A stretch of DNA of 64,000 nucleotides, from contig JBHGNT010000011.1 in assembly GCA_043228905.1 (NCBI GenBank), positions 9,548,001 to 9,612,000 on the forward strand, given 5' to 3'. This DNA comes from Azolla caroliniana (taxonomy: Eukaryota > Polypodiophyta). Below the pieces are notes generated by a model that was not told the DNA's origin, did no database searches, and was given only the letters and a program-made list of their open reading frames with translations. The translations under genes and the position numbers were made by a program. Positions 1 through 10,433 of this stretch are shown here, piece after piece; position 1 is the stretch's first letter, and every line of letters begins with the position of its first letter.

Positions 1-141
1 GCTCTAGGGCTGCTTCCATTGAACATGTCGGTTGTTCCTCCTACGTTGTCCGTGTGTCCGGCTGGTCGGAAGGAGGTGTTGTCCTTGGGTCTGGCTGGGC
101 GGGTTGGTGTTCCTCTTCCCACTCTAGGGCCGATAACTCCG

Positions 142-717
142 CTAACCTACGTTTCGCGTATCGGGGCGGGCAGTGGGTTGGCTGGGTTGCGGTGCCGGCA
201 GGCCTCGGGGTGGAAATAGTACCGTAAGGTATTGTTGGATGATCGGCCTGAGCTTTTTGCCTACTTGGTACGCCTGCAAGCCTTCCCTTAACGCTGGCCC
301 TGTGATGACCCCCCAGTCGACGGCACGCCCTTCAAAGGTATCGATAATGATGCCCGCCTTCTGCTTATGCATCCCATATGCGTTGACATGTACGCAGCCG
401 ACTTCTAGCAGGAACTTGGCAACTTCACGGAAGAAGGGATTTGGAATCTGCTTCGTTCTATAGGCCTTGGCGGAGGAGGAATATGGACCAAAATACCGCT
501 GCAGCGCCTCTGCAGGAGGTATTTCAAAATGTCTTTCTCTTAGTGAGGATAGGTCCAACTTCTTCCGGATGGAAGAGTTTGTGACCGTGTCGATGTTAAG
601 CTTCCTGGCGATGTCCATGGCATCCGGGTGCGGAGGTGCTTTTGCGACCCGGATGTAACCATCCAGGTGTTTCTCCACGAGCCATCGGCGTAGGGCAGTA
701 GAGATGAAGATCGGCAT
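142..717 (-). pseudogene. Accessory ORF downstream of integrase, N-terminal globular part (element 1)
   Basis: An open frame runs from 906 to 142, but the start shared with the second copy (60417) is the ATG at 717, which begins MPIFISTALRRWLVEK. The roughly 190-residue product has an N-terminal helical block (LRRWL..KHLDGYIRVAKAPPHPDA), a middle block (PNPFFREVAKFLLEVGCVHV, then a KAGIIIDTFEGRAVDW strand) and a proline-rich tail (PPRGLPAPQPSQPT). Every block has a counterpart in the copy at 57-60 kb, where the frame continues into a long coiled coil; here it stops at 142. It sits on the sense strand after integrase, the place env-like ORFs occupy in some plant elements, but I see no signal peptide or membrane segment. 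No family recognised. Function unknown. Confidence 0.6.
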
Positions 718-1185
718 CGCCAGAGTAGGTTCGTGGGGAGGAGACGGGTGGTTGCGATGAGTTAGAGCTCTGTGATAGAATGGGGGAGAAGGTGAGAGGG
801 AGGAGCGATGGGAGCGCTGATAGCTAGAAGATGGGTTTCTGCTGTGTGCAGAAAATCTTCTGTTTCCTTCTTTTTGTGGCTTAGGGTTCATTGGGCGGTG
901 AGCCATCGTGGTGTCGCGTGTTCTTGAACTAGGAGTTTGTGCATGCCTTTAGTCGTTTTAATAGTCGCTATCTTCTCCTTTTTATTTTTTCTTTTCTTTT
1001 CTTTTTTTTCTTTTTTTCGTAACGGTTATTTACAACCTATGTTTACATTATAGTACAAGTGGGGTTGTCCATTTTATGCTGTGGGTTCTTCGGCGCTGTC
1101 CCGTTCGGCCGTGAATGGGTTAGGTGGTGTCGGGCCTAAGTAAGGTTTGAGCCGAAACCCATTCACCTTTTGCCGTACTACTTCT
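718..1185 (-). other. Spacer between integrase and accessory ORF: polypurine run and conserved block
   Basis: This 470-bp gap holds a 45-bp run that is purine-rich on the element's sense strand (974-1018) and a short block, TTCTTGAACT..TGTGCATGC on the plus strand (921-947). The block recurs at the same place before the accessory ORF of copy L (60685-60709). Upstream of the shared ATG the sense strand is CT-rich, like a plant 5' leader. It may carry an internal promoter or an extra plus-strand priming site; neither is shown. Confidence 0.35.
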
Positions 1186-1656
1186 CTAGCCAGCGTACCT
1201 AGTTGGAACGTGCCTTGTTCCGTTCCAATTATCCAGTACAGGCTGGTCCAGCGGAAACATAATTTTTCCCGGCATATGGCCCATGCGCGTTTGAAAAACT
1301 AGCACCGCTTGACCCACGACGAACTCCTTTTCCCTTGCGTTTTGATGTCGATCCACAAATGCTTGACGCCGTCGCTGTTCTTGTTCCAACACAGCCATGA
1401 TGTGGACGCGTTTTTCCCCTAGTTTGAGGAGTTGGTAGAGCCGTACCTCCTCCGACTTGACTTCTAATAATCGGTTCCGTACCTGAATGCGCAAACTAGG
1501 GACCTGAAATTCGACCGGCATCACAACCTCCAGTCCAAACGCTAGTCGAAACGGTGTTGACTGTATGCTTGTTTTGTAGCTGGTTCTGTACGCCCATAAC
1601 GCACTCTGTAGTTTAGTATCCCAGTCCGTTCTATTTTCATTGACGGTTTTCTTCAA
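1186..1656 (-). pseudogene. pol: Element 1 integrase, C-terminal part
   Basis: The frame covers the end of the integrase catalytic fold and its tail: NRTDWDTKLQSALWAYRTSY, then TPFRLAFGLEVVMPVEFQVP, a heptad-like LLEVKSEEVRLYQLLKLGEK helix and a basic VDRHQ. It continues the 1663-2901 segment after an in-frame TAG at 1663-1665. The same tail, about 65% similar by eye, occurs at 61101-61337 in copy L, which is how the two were recognised as one family. The end near 1186 is followed by the spacer, not by a chromodomain. Confidence 0.75.
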
Positions 1657-1662
1657 AATGGT

Positions 1663-2901
1663 CTATAGTGTCTTGTTGGTGGATTCTGCTAATCCATTCG
1701 CCTGTGGATAATATGGCGTGCTCTTCTTATGGACTACGACATAATGATGTGTTAGTTCCCGAACCACCGAATTGAGAAAGTGACTCCCCTGGTCACTGAT
1801 GAGCTCAATCGAGCAGCCGAATCGGCACCAGATGTGCTCGTAAAGGAATCTGGTTGTGACGGCCGCCGTATTTTCACGTAGTGCCTTTGCTTCTACCCAT
1901 TTGGTGCAGTAATCCGTGGCTACCAATATGTATTTATTGCCCGTACGGGCCGCCGCTAGTGTGAAGGACCCTACAAAATCCAAACCCCACTTTTGGAAGG
2001 GGTCTAGCGGTAATATGGGCTGGTGTGGCATCCTTGCGTCCTCCGTGGGCTGACCCATCCATTGACACAAATCACACTTTCTACAATACTTGGATGCGTC
2101 CTTCTGCGTTGTTGGCCACCACAAGCCCGCCTGCCATACTTTCCGGGCTGTCACGTTGCCCGCGTAATGGCCGCCTGCTATGCCGTAGTGTGCCTCCCGT
2201 AAAACGGTTGGCTTCTCATCCTGATGGACCCCACTTTGCCCAGTGCCGTCACTTCCTTTGTGATATAAAACGCCTTCGACGAGGCAGAAGTGACGGCTAC
2301 GGACGGATAGTCGTTTCTTCTCATCCGTGCGTAATTGTGGTGGAGGTAGTCCTATAGTTAAAAAGTACGTCATTTCCATAAGCCACCGGTCCGGAAAGGT
2401 CGATTCCGTTTTTTCTACCAATGTCGCTACTTGCAGGATGTCGGCATCCGGAAAATCTTCGTCGTCGTTCTGTACTGTTTCTCCATTCTCGAGTCTGCTC
2501 AAAAAATCCGCCATTGCGTGTTGCATCCCTGGTCGGTGTTGAATTACGAAATCAAATTCCTGGAGCAGCAGCATCCACCGCGCCAATTTCCCTGTCAGGG
2601 CTTGTTTCTCCACCAAATACAGTAGTGCCGAATGATCCACGTGGAACGTGAATTTCCTTCCTAATAAATAGTGTCGGAATTTATTGATGCTATAGATCAT
2701 CCCTAGCGCCTCCCGCTCTGTTGTGGAGTAGTTACGCTCTGTTGTTGACAATTTATGACTCGCGTAGTATACTGGCCTGTACCAGTTTGGTTTGGTGAGC
2801 TGCATTAGTGCACTTCCTATTGCTATGTCCGAGGCGTCGTAGAACACGTGGAATGGCTTCGCCCAAACTGGTGGTTGTACGACGGGAGCCTGTGTGAGCA
2901 T
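1663..2901 (-). pseudogene. pol: Element 1 RNase H and integrase core
   Basis: RNase H opens with PFHVFYDASDIAIGSALMQ (first Asp), continues with TTEREALGMIYSINKFRHYL (Glu) and VDHSALLYLVEK (Asp), and ends HAMADFLSRL. Integrase follows with the HHCC zinc finger (EAHYGIAGGHYAG... CRKCDLCQ), then the DDE triad in WGLDFVGSF, ELISDQGSHFL and YYPQANGLAEST. All catalytic residues are still present although the element is broken elsewhere. The frame ends at the TAG at 1663-1665. At the upstream side there is a frameshift near 2950-2985 from the RT segment. Confidence 0.85.
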
Positions 2902-2923
2902 TATCTTAAGTGCCTCATAGGCC

Positions 2924-3730
2924 TTATCCTCCGTTGCAGTCCATTGGAAAGGAGTCCAATGTACGACAGCGTGTAACGGTGTGGCGGAAGTCCGCCAAAT
3001 ACCGTATCATCCGACTATGCCACCGTATTTGTCCTAAAAGCTGGCTAAGAGATTTGGTGTTTGTCGGAGTTTTGGCTTGCGTAATCGCGGAGATCTTGTT
3101 TGGGTCGACTGCTATTCCCTCCTTGTTGACTATGTGGCCTAGGAGAGACCCGCTGATGACGCCAAAGGCGCATTTCGCGGGATTCAGGCTTAAGCGTGCG
3201 GTGCGGCAACATTCCAGACACAGTCGTAAGTGCGTAAAATGGTCTATTGTTCTCCCATATACTGCAAAGTCGTCTAGAAAAACTTGCATGAACGCCGGAA
3301 TGTATTCCCCAAATATCTCCGTAATCGTTCGTTGAAAGGTGGTCGGCGCTGTCTTTAGCCCGAACATCATGACGATTGCCACATATACTCCCCAGTCCGT
3401 GACAAACGTCGTCTTCTCCTAGTCCTCGGGATGTATGCGTACCTGGTTATAGCCACTGAAGCCATCTAAGAAACTGTACATCTCATGGCCTGCGACGGCG
3501 TCCAACATGCTATCGGTGAAGGGTAAGGGAAATGCGTCCATAATGGTTACGACGTTTAATTTTCGGTAATCTACGCATACCCGTATTTTGCCGTTTTTCT
3601 TTGGGACGACCACTATCGGGCTTAGCCATGTCGCTTGTTTAACTGGTCATATGAACCCCGCCTTCAGGAGCTTGTCAATTTATTCTTTCACGCGGGTCGC
3701 GTAGTTGGGGTTCATGCGATAGCGGCGCTG
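2924..3730 (-). pseudogene. pol: Element 1 reverse transcriptase
   Basis: RT begins around 3700 (RRYRMNPNYATRVKE, with stops nearby), then VVPKKNGKIRVCVDYRKLN, FPLPFTDSMLDAVAGHEMYS, GFSGYNQVRIHPED (to 3419), a frameshift near 3400, and FGLKTAPTTFQRTITEIF, AFMQVFLDDFAVYGRT (the F-L-D-D catalytic motif) and the thumb to about 2924. The gag-proximal flank reads straight from the RT N-terminus into repetitive linker DNA, so the protease expected between zinc knuckle and RT has been lost. Confidence 0.8.
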
Positions 3731-3752
3731 CTAGATGGGTTTCGCGTCAGTT

Positions 3753-4250
3753 GCTAATCCTCGTCCTCTAGGTGGTCCTCCTCGGAATCGTTGTGATTCT
3801 GGCGATTCCAGTTGTACCAGTCCTCCCGCGGGTTGCGATCCTTATACCGGGGTCGGTCTTCTTGCCTCCTTTGTTCAACCCGGTGTGGTTGACGTTGTGC
3901 GTCCATGTTGCGGACTGCGGGAGTGGCTCTGTTTAACATATTGTACTCGGATATCCATGATAATCCTCGTCCTCTGGGGTCGTCCTCCTCGGAATCGTTG
4001 TGATTCCAGCGATTCCGGTTGTACCCTTTGGCATAACTCGGATGTCCATGATAATCCTCGTCCTTTGGGGTCGTCCTCCTCGGAATCGTTGTGATTCCGG
4101 CAATTCTGGTTGTACCGGTCCTCCCGCGGGTTGCGATCCTTATACCAGGGTCGGTCTTCTTGCCTCCTTTGTTCAGCCCAGTGTGGTTGACGTTGTGCGT
4201 CCATGCTGCGAACTGCGGGAGTGGCTCTGTTTAACATATTGTACTCGCAT
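3753..4250. repeat. Partly triplicated linker between zinc knuckles and RT (element 1)
   Basis: The phrase taatcctcgtcctctgggg begins at about 3753, 3961 and 4054 with small changes. A longer block (cctcctttgttcaacccgg and the following 80 bp) occurs at 3867 and again at 4162. On the minus strand it encodes an Arg/Asp-rich stretch (RRQEDRPWYKDRNPRED, then NDSEEDD) typical of linkers after gag zinc knuckles. Unequal tandem copying has expanded the linker at the position where a protease should be. Confidence 0.75.
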
Positions 4251-5205
4251 TGGTCGACTGTGTGAGCCTTCAAGTGGCAGATTGGGCAGTGGATTCGCAT
4301 ATTGCAGTCTACTGTGGAATGCCTCGAGTTCAAGCAAATCGTACACTGGATTGCTTAACGAAACTGGCGTTCCTCATCCTGAGGTAACGCTTGTCGTAAG
4401 GAGGACATAGAAAACCTTTCCTCCTCGTCATCCAACTCGAGCTGTAACGCTCGTTCAATTACCATATCCGTCGTTTCTCCTTTCACACTATTGTTGTTGA
4501 GCGTTGCCTGGATGGGCTGGCGTAAAGCTACCAGAAATGTTTCCCGAGATCGGGGCTCCATTCTAGCTTTCGTCGTAAATTTTGGAAGCGTAAGCTGAAG
4601 TCCGCTATCGTCTCTGTCGGCAGTTGCTTAATCGTATAAAACTGTCCGAGGATTTCGCGTTGTGGAACCCTCCGATGGAAGAATCGCAAGAACGCGGACT
4701 GCAGTTGATCAAAGGTTGTTATTGCTGGTAAATCCATTTGTGAATGCCAAAACGTGGCTCGCCCATCTAATGTTAACCCGAACTCCGTCATTTTTTACTG
4801 GTGTGCAGCCGCCTCCGAAAGGCTCTACGCCATGTGGTTCGCATTCCAGACATTCAGGAACATGCGAATATGCGTTGTGGCGTCGGTTTCGCCGTTAAAG
4901 CGGGGGTAGGCAAAGGCCATGGTGGGAGCTACGGCGGGTTGGGAAAGGCCACCAGGTGCCTGTGGTGAGCGTAGTCCCCACGTCTCGTCGAGGTATTTTG
5001 GGAGCAAAGAATCACCTTTGTACTCACGGCAGGTAGTACTGAGGTCGCTGAGGCGCGGCTTTTGCCGTGCACATTCTTCTGCCTGGCGTGTGACGGACCT
5101 TGTTATTGGCCGGTCTTGTCCTGTTGGTTCTTTGGGGCGTCTGCGGCTAAACATCCATTTGTCGTTGCTCGTCTGTGAGAAAACACAAATCACCAAGCGT
5201 GCCAA
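4250..5205 (-). pseudogene. gag: Element 1 gag with two CCHC zinc knuckles
   Basis: Three segments in shifted frames (4825-5205, 4528-4791, 4355-4561) form a retrotransposon gag: the capsid-like core reads FAYPRFNGETDATTHIRMFL, LTLDGRATFWHSQMDLPAIT and FDQLQSAFLRFFHRRVPQRE. It ends with two knuckles, CTICLNSRHSTVDC and CPICHLKAHTVDQC, both C-x2-C-x4-H-x4-C, near 4250-4350. The frame upstream of 4825 is open to the primer site at about 5205 and has no strong ATG. Frame changes between segments mean no functional Gag from this copy. Confidence 0.75.
5191..5204 (-). other. Candidate primer binding site, element 1
   Basis: On the minus strand TGGCACGCTTGGTG lies four bases after the LTR end. It starts TGG as a site paired to a tRNA CCA end should. 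I could not assign the tRNA. Confidence 0.45.
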
Positions 5206-5208
5206 AAG

Positions 5209-5647
5209 TGTTGCCGATTAGGAACACAGTCCGCAATCAGTCCTTCGACCTAGACCTCAAAGTGGGTGTGGAACAACGAACAGGTGTTTAAGCGTAATGC
5301 GTAGGGGAAGAATCCCTGTAACCTATCAGTGCATAAGGGAGATGGCTACAACCGAAACCCTATCACGGGTTACACTTACGTACTTAAACACTTAGGTTTT
5401 CAAGACACACACAGTGAATTAGCCGTAGCTATACACAGGAAATCAGAGAAGATAGAATTCTATTATCCGGCGTTTCTTTACATTCCCCCAAAATTACACG
5501 CCTCCATCAGAGGTTTTCTACCCTTTATATACGCAGGGTCAATTTAGCCGTTCACGCTTCCCGCGTGAACCGTTACATGCGTTATGTTCTTATATAATTT
5601 CTTATTCCTACGCTTTTGTCTGTTGGTTACTATTCCGGCGGACAACA
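5209..5647 (-). repeat. 5' LTR of element 1
   Basis: The 439-bp segment starts TGTTGTCCGCC on the minus strand (5647) and ends CGGCAACA (5209), giving inverted TGTTG/CAACA termini. It carries a TATA-like GCGTATATAAAGGG near 5517-5532 (minus). Its right edge coincides with the point where E2 homology to E3 begins, and its left edge with a plausible primer site. No second copy is inside the window, so the boundaries are inferred. Confidence 0.55.
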
Positions 5648-6218
5648 CTTGGTGAAGCTAAAAAGGCTTTCGACGAAGCCAGAGCCGGAGAAGCCGGTGA
5701 AGGTGCGAACGACGCACCTAGAAGACATGGCCCTGGAAGACGAGTTGGCAAGAAGCCACTATTCGAGGCTACATTGGGCCAGAGCCACTACGGAGACCCC
5801 CGTTGAGATCGGAGATGTCCAGGAGCCGGTGGTGGCATTGGTAGACCACGGTTCGGAAATCAACCTGATGTCCATGGACTTTTACAAGAAGGGCAAGTGG
5901 ACAATCAACACCAAGCACGGGTGGAAAATACGAGCGGCGACACGCGCCACGGAGGAGCTACACGGAGCCTGCCCGAATGTACGAGTGAAAATCGGTGATG
6001 TCGAGATCGATCAACACTTCTTTGTGCAAGAGACATCCTCGCATCTGGTGATACTCGGGGAACCGTACATCACAACGTCACAAATGGAGATGAAGGTGCT
6101 GGACAACGGTTCGGCGTACGCGCGAGTCAAGAGCCAGGATGGGCATCACTCCGTCCAGTTTCTGATTGTACGACCGAACCATGAACGGAACCGAGAGACC
6201 CTCGGCGGCGAAAGCTGA
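5648..6218 (+). pseudogene. pol: E2 gag end and aspartic protease
   Basis: The frame starts in the gag-protease linker (LVKLKRLSTKPEPEKPVK) and runs through SHYSRLHWARATTETPV into the protease, with catalytic triad D-H-G at 5844-5852 (ALVDHGSEINLMSMDF), the VILGEPYITTS-like flap end (LVILGEPYIT) and NHERNRETL. Retroelement proteases normally have D-T/S-G; the His is shared with E3, so it is a family trait and not damage. A TGA at 6216 is followed in the same frame by GAT TTT TAG at 6222-6230, where the -1 frame takes over. Confidence 0.75.
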
Positions 6219-6221
6219 GGG

Positions 6222-6230
6222 GATTTTTAG
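6222..6230 (+). promoter_or_regulatory. Candidate -1 frameshift site between protease and RT frames (E2)
   Basis: GATTTTTAG: the protease frame reads GAT TTT TAG, and stepping back one base gives TTT TTA, opening a frame with no stop from 6227 through the RT to 7091. E3 has GATTTTTAA at 18143-18151 with exactly the same geometry. A P-site TTT can re-pair after slipping on five T's. Function is inferred. Confidence 0.5.
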
Positions 6231-8720
6231 AAAGAGCTATCAAGGCATGGGGTCGCGATAGTCTAGACACCCCGAGAAAACCCCACAGATGCACTATAGG
6301 GAAGAAAACTTGTACCATAGGTAGGAAGTTTTGGTTCTCTAACAACGGAGGTTGTACAATAACGGGCGTCGTTGGCCGGGAGAAGAAGCAGGCAGAAGAG
6401 CGACTTAGGGCATGCAGAGTCCTCGGCCCCAGGGAGGAAATCAATGGAGCCGTGGAGGCAGTCTCTTTCGACGACACCTTGGGGAAGCTACGGGAAGTGT
6501 TCGGAGAGGGCCTTAGTGAAGACCGGAAGGTTCCTGTATGTTCGGGGAAGATGTACGAAGTCATCGCCGACTTCGATAGAGTACTCGAGTTGAATCGGAC
6601 GGCCCGAGTGGACACGAAGTACAAGACTGTGGATCGGAAGGTGAGGCCAGTTGTTGCACCCTTGCCGGAGGGCAGCGAGTTACGGATGAAGTGGGTCGCG
6701 TCAAACCCAAGTTTACGAGATCTGGCTGGCATAGGACACTGGTTCACCAACATAACACTACGAGAGCTCAAGGTCCGTGGGGGTGGCTTTCTACTGCCGG
6801 CGGAGGAGGACCGGTTTCGGGGAATGCTCGAGAGGCACAGAAAGGCCTTCGCATTCTCGTCGGAGGAGATCGGGTGCGTAGACCCGATGATTGTGGAACC
6901 GATGGTGATCTTCACGGTACCGCATGTACCGTGGAATCTCAAACCGATTCCAGTACCCAAAGCTCACATCCTGAAGCTGATGGAGCTGTTGAAACAGAAG
7001 GTGGATATGGGCATCCTCGAACCGTCGAGTGCCCCGTATTCTAATCGGTGGTTTACCGTGCCCAAGAAGAACGGCACGTTGCGCTTCATTTAGGACCTGC
7101 AACCAGCCAACAAGGTGACCATTCGGAACGCAGGAATCGGACCGACCATAGACGAGTTCGCAGAGGCCTTCGCCGGAAGGTCAATTTACTCGGTCGGTGA
7201 TCTGTACTCAGGATATGATCAGTTCTAACTAGCCATGGAGAGCAGGGACATTACGACGATGCGGACTCCTCTCAGCCTAGTACGGATGTGTACCCTTCCA
7301 CAAGGAGGGATGAAATCGGTAGCCCACATGGTGAATGCAATGAACAAAGTGCTAAGGGATTGTATCCCGGACATCACCATGCCATTCTTAGACGACATCC
7401 CGATCAAAGGATGCCCGGTGGAGGATAAGGACGAGACAATCGGACTGGACGGATGCTGGAAATTCATGGTGGACCACGTGGATGACTGCGAGAAGGTGCT
7501 GCAAAGACTAGAGGGTGCGAGGCTCACCTTCTCCGGGGAAAAATCGGCCTTCGGGCAATCGGAGATCATGGTCGTCGAGCACCTATGTGGGCCATTCGGT
7601 CGGAAACCGTCGCGGGCCAAGGTAGAGGCCATCTCCATGATGAAGAGCAACTACAATTCGGTCACGGAAGTCCAGAGATTCTTGGGAGCATGCGCGTTCT
7701 ACCATATCTGGATCCCACATTACGCCCACGTCGCAGAGCCGCTCTATGGACTGCTGAAGAAAGGGCGTAAATTCGAGTGGACAAAGGAGCATACGGATTC
7801 AGTTCAATAAATGAAGGAAGCACTTGTTGCGGCACCGACACTCCGGAAAGCGATCTACGGTAAACACATTCCAATTTACATGACTGTAGACACAAGTTCG
7901 ACCAGAATCGGATGGGTGGTCAACCAGGAGGATGAGAATGGCACAAGGTTCCCCATCCGGTTCGGCGTGAAAGTCCTTAGTGAACGACAACGACGGTACG
8001 CCCAGGTTAAACGTGAACTCTGGGGTGTCGTTTCGGCGGTCAAGGCCGACAAAGACTATCTGATCGAGACGGGGGTGATAATTGAGATGAACTGCCTGCC
8101 GATTCTCGGTATGGTTTCCGGATGTGTGACGCCGGACCTGGCAATGCTTAGGTGGATAACGTACATCAAGTCCCTGAATCCGGAAATACAACACATTTCC
8201 GGAAAAGACAATGCCATGGCCGACATGCTTTCGAGGGTGAGATTCGATGATGAGGACGGCATGGTTTCGGAGGACGAAGAAGTCTGCGTGGACTTCTTCG
8301 AGATGGCTTATGTAACAACAAGGGAGGGAAGCACTCCGGTGCTTAACGAGTTCAATGAGAGCACGTACGATGGGGAGTGGCTCCAGATCGGCGGGTTCCT
8401 AAAGACAATGACACCAAACGTGGCGTGGACGAAGGAAGAGACCAATCGGATTCGGAAGAAAGTGTACCGATTCTTCCTACAAGATGGGTGCATATGGAAG
8501 CACCCGAAGAAGAGAAATGACATTCCGCTCCAAGTTGTAGTGAAGAAGGAGGAACAGGTGGAACTCCTGACGGCGTACCACGAGTCGTTGGGCTGGACAC
8601 CGCAGGACGTGGGCCACATTCGAGAATCTGAAGGGGAAGTACTGGTCGTCGGGACTATACCGGGACATGCACCGGTTTGTGATGGCTTGTGAAAGCTGTC
8701 AGATGCACTCCATAGTCTGA
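6227..8720 (+). pseudogene. pol: E2 reverse transcriptase, RNase H and integrase zinc finger
   Basis: One frame from 6227 to about 8600 is interrupted by stops at 7091 (TAG), 7226 (TAA) and 7808 (TAA). RT shows VPWNLKPIPVPKAH, SAPYSNRWFTVPKKNGTLRF, DLYSGYDQF, TTMRTPLSLVRMCTLPQG and the catalytic ITMPFLDDIPIKGC (F-L-D-D). RNase H has IPIYMTVDTSSTRIGW, RELWGVVSAVK and GKDNAMADMLSR. After a frameshift near 8600 the integrase zinc finger ends CESCQ and a TGA follows at 8718. No host-like domain is fused. The wording resembles Tf/sushi-type elements common in fungi. Confidence 0.8.
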
Positions 8721-8771
8721 CATCGGGACGAGCTCCACCCGACCTACCCTCCGACCATCCACTTCAAGTGG

Positions 8772-9713
8772 ATGGTGGATCTGGTGAAAATGCCGATGGG
8801 GGTAGGACAGATGCGATATCTGGTGCTGGCTCGAGAGGACCTGACGAACCAGGTGGAAGGCCGAGCGTTGCCAAACAAGACGACCACGGCCGTATGCCGA
8901 TTTCTGATCGAAGAAGTGGTATGTCGGTACGGGTGTGTAGGAAAGATCATAGCCGACCGCGGAGAACTAGACGCACAAGAGGCTGAAGAGTTATTTGACT
9001 GGCTAGGGGTTAAACTCTCGCTCACCACGGCATCCAATCCGGAGGCGAACGGGAAGGTGGAACACGGACACGGGCCAATTGTTAAAGCGTTAGTGCGGGC
9101 ATGTGGAGGCCAAGTCGGAAACTGACCACGGCTCTTACCCTATGCATTGTAGGCCAACCGAACTACGCACAGTTCGGTAACCAGGTTCATACCGACGGAG
9201 CTGATGTATGGGTAGAAGCCGGTCATGCCGATGGAATGAACGATCTCCTCATGGGTCACGATGGACTGGAGAGACGAGATGAGCCGGGAGGAGCTGTTAG
9301 CGGCGCGGATCCGACAGCTCAAGCGAAGACCGGAGGATGTGGAACGAGCCGCCGAAAAGCTATGGGCCACGAGGGTAAAGAACAAGGGACAATTCGACTG
9401 GACCCACCGATTAAGGCCGACGAAAGTCGAGGAAGGCGACTGAGTTCTGGTATATGATAGCAGCCTCGACAACTAGCACAAGGCGATGCGGAAATTCGCA
9501 AGGAGGTGGTTTGGGCCTTACGTGGTGACAAGCGCTCACGACAACGGGACATACCATCTTGCAGAGTTTGACGGGACAAGGATGGAAATACCGGTGGCCG
9601 GGAAAAGGATCAAAGTGTTCAAAAAGCGGCACGAGGATGAACCGGACCCGCACGACCTAGGTAGCGAGGATGACCAGTTCGAAGCGAATGGCGATCCGGT
9701 GGATGAAGGGTAA
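8772..9713 (+). pseudogene. pol: E2 integrase core and C-terminus
   Basis: The DDE core is readable: FKWMVDLVKMPMG (Asp), GKIIADRGELD (Asp) and NPEANGKVEHGHG (Glu). Stops occur near 9121, 9160, 9220 and 9440, then the C-terminal domain continues RREDLLA-like MSREELLAARIRQLKRRPED, VYDSSLDN, FARRWFGPYVVTSAHDNGTY and IPVAGKRIKVFKKR, ending with an acidic tail at 9713. There is no chromodomain. Everything lines up with E3 20675-21740. Confidence 0.8.
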
Positions 9714-9773
9714 ACGCAGACCGGTCTTCTCTGGCAAGAGTCTATTTTGGCGCATACCGGTGGATGCGCGGTT

Positions 9774-9786
9774 AGGTGGGGGTGGA
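9774..9786 (+). other. Polypurine tract of E2
   Basis: AGGTGGGGGTGGA lies immediately before the TG that opens the 3' LTR at 9787, the expected place for plus-strand priming. Confidence 0.6.
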
Positions 9787-10433
9787 TGTCGGGGAGAAAA
9801 CCATCCCTAGGCAGAATCGGAGAATAATGTGCGCAAACCGTCCCTTACACGCGGGCACAAGTTTTGTTGTAATGTACATATTTGGGTGCAAGTCGGCTGA
9901 TGTGAATATCCTAGGTCGCACGCATTTGTTAGGAAGAAAATCGAGGCGTATCTCTGTCCGAAAGGACAGAGGATAAAGATGATGTAACGGCCTCCCTCCT
10001 TGGGCTATAAAAGAGAGGGAGAGGTATTGTGGAGGGATTGCTTTTTGTGGAGGAGGAAGTGCTGTTGGACTAGGACCGAGCTCTTCTCCTCCGTCTTTCT
10101 CTGTATTTGCGGTGTGCAAGTTTCTGACTTTGCTCCGCGGAATGCCCGAGCGCTTCTCGTAGAGTCTCCATCTCGCATCTGTGTGCGTGTGTACATGTAG
10201 GCGTCAGAGCTTGTCCCTCACCGGCCCGCCAATTGTAACCCCTTTCATTTGATATATATATATATATACATATGCACATTCATCTTGTTTCAATCGTTTG
10301 CGGTTTCTGTGTATTTGTGTGTGTGCGAAGCACGGCCGTTGTCTTTCTTGCTACCCTCCTGGTCTCTTGTTCCTCGGTCTAAGACCCCCGTCGCCCCACC
10401 TTGTTCTACACGCATGCACGTAATAATGCGACA
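9787..10433 (+). repeat. 3' LTR of E2
   Basis: It starts TGTCGGGGAG and ends AATGCGACA (647 bp), matching the TGTCG...CGACA ends of E3's LTR although the interiors differ. A TATA box GGCTATAAAAG lies at 10003-10013, about 220 bp in. A (TA) run occurs at 10250-10269. To its right copia A integrase codons resume at 10434. The end position is inferred from the terminal motif and from that junction. Confidence 0.6.

Larger units (their letters stand above)
1..5647 (-). mobile_element. Ty3/gypsy element 1 (OTA-like), 3' end beyond window
   Basis: On the minus strand the order is LTR (5647-5209), primer site, gag with two zinc knuckles, RT, RNase H, integrase, then an accessory ORF after integrase. 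RT before integrase defines Ty3/gypsy. RT wording such as YSFLDGFSGYNQV and an integrase tail reading AYRTSYKTSIQSTPFRLAFG resemble the plant OTA clade (Athila/Tat relatives); this lineage call is from memory of the family, not a search. No chromodomain is visible. The protease is missing and several stops and frameshifts are present, so the copy is dead. It abuts E2 inside E2's gag/protease linker, which suggests it inserted there. The 3' LTR lies left of base 1. Confidence 0.8.
5648..10433 (+). mobile_element. Tf-like Ty3/gypsy element E2, 5'-truncated, with 3' LTR
   Basis: The plus-strand order is protease, RT, RNase H, integrase, 3' LTR, parallel to full-length E3 at 15345-22465 (roughly 65-70% similar proteins by eye). 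The 5' LTR and most of gag are absent because element 1 joins at 5647; element 1 probably inserted into E2, so the rest should lie left of the window. The 3' LTR ends inside the integrase codons of copia A, so E2 itself inserted into A. Coding is GC-rich and contains at least five stops and a frameshift. Confidence 0.8.

Noticed and set aside
2910-3335. 141-codon plus-strand frame inside element 1 RT
   Set aside because: It is the antisense shadow of the RT coding sequence, with no protein-like features of its own.
6127-6960. 277-codon minus-strand frame opposite E2 RT
   Set aside because: Partly mirrored opposite E3, but this follows from RT codon conservation on the other strand. No start context or motif.
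10000-10200. Small gene after E2 (66 codons)
   Set aside because: It lies in the LTR just after the TATA box, with no conserved counterpart in E3.
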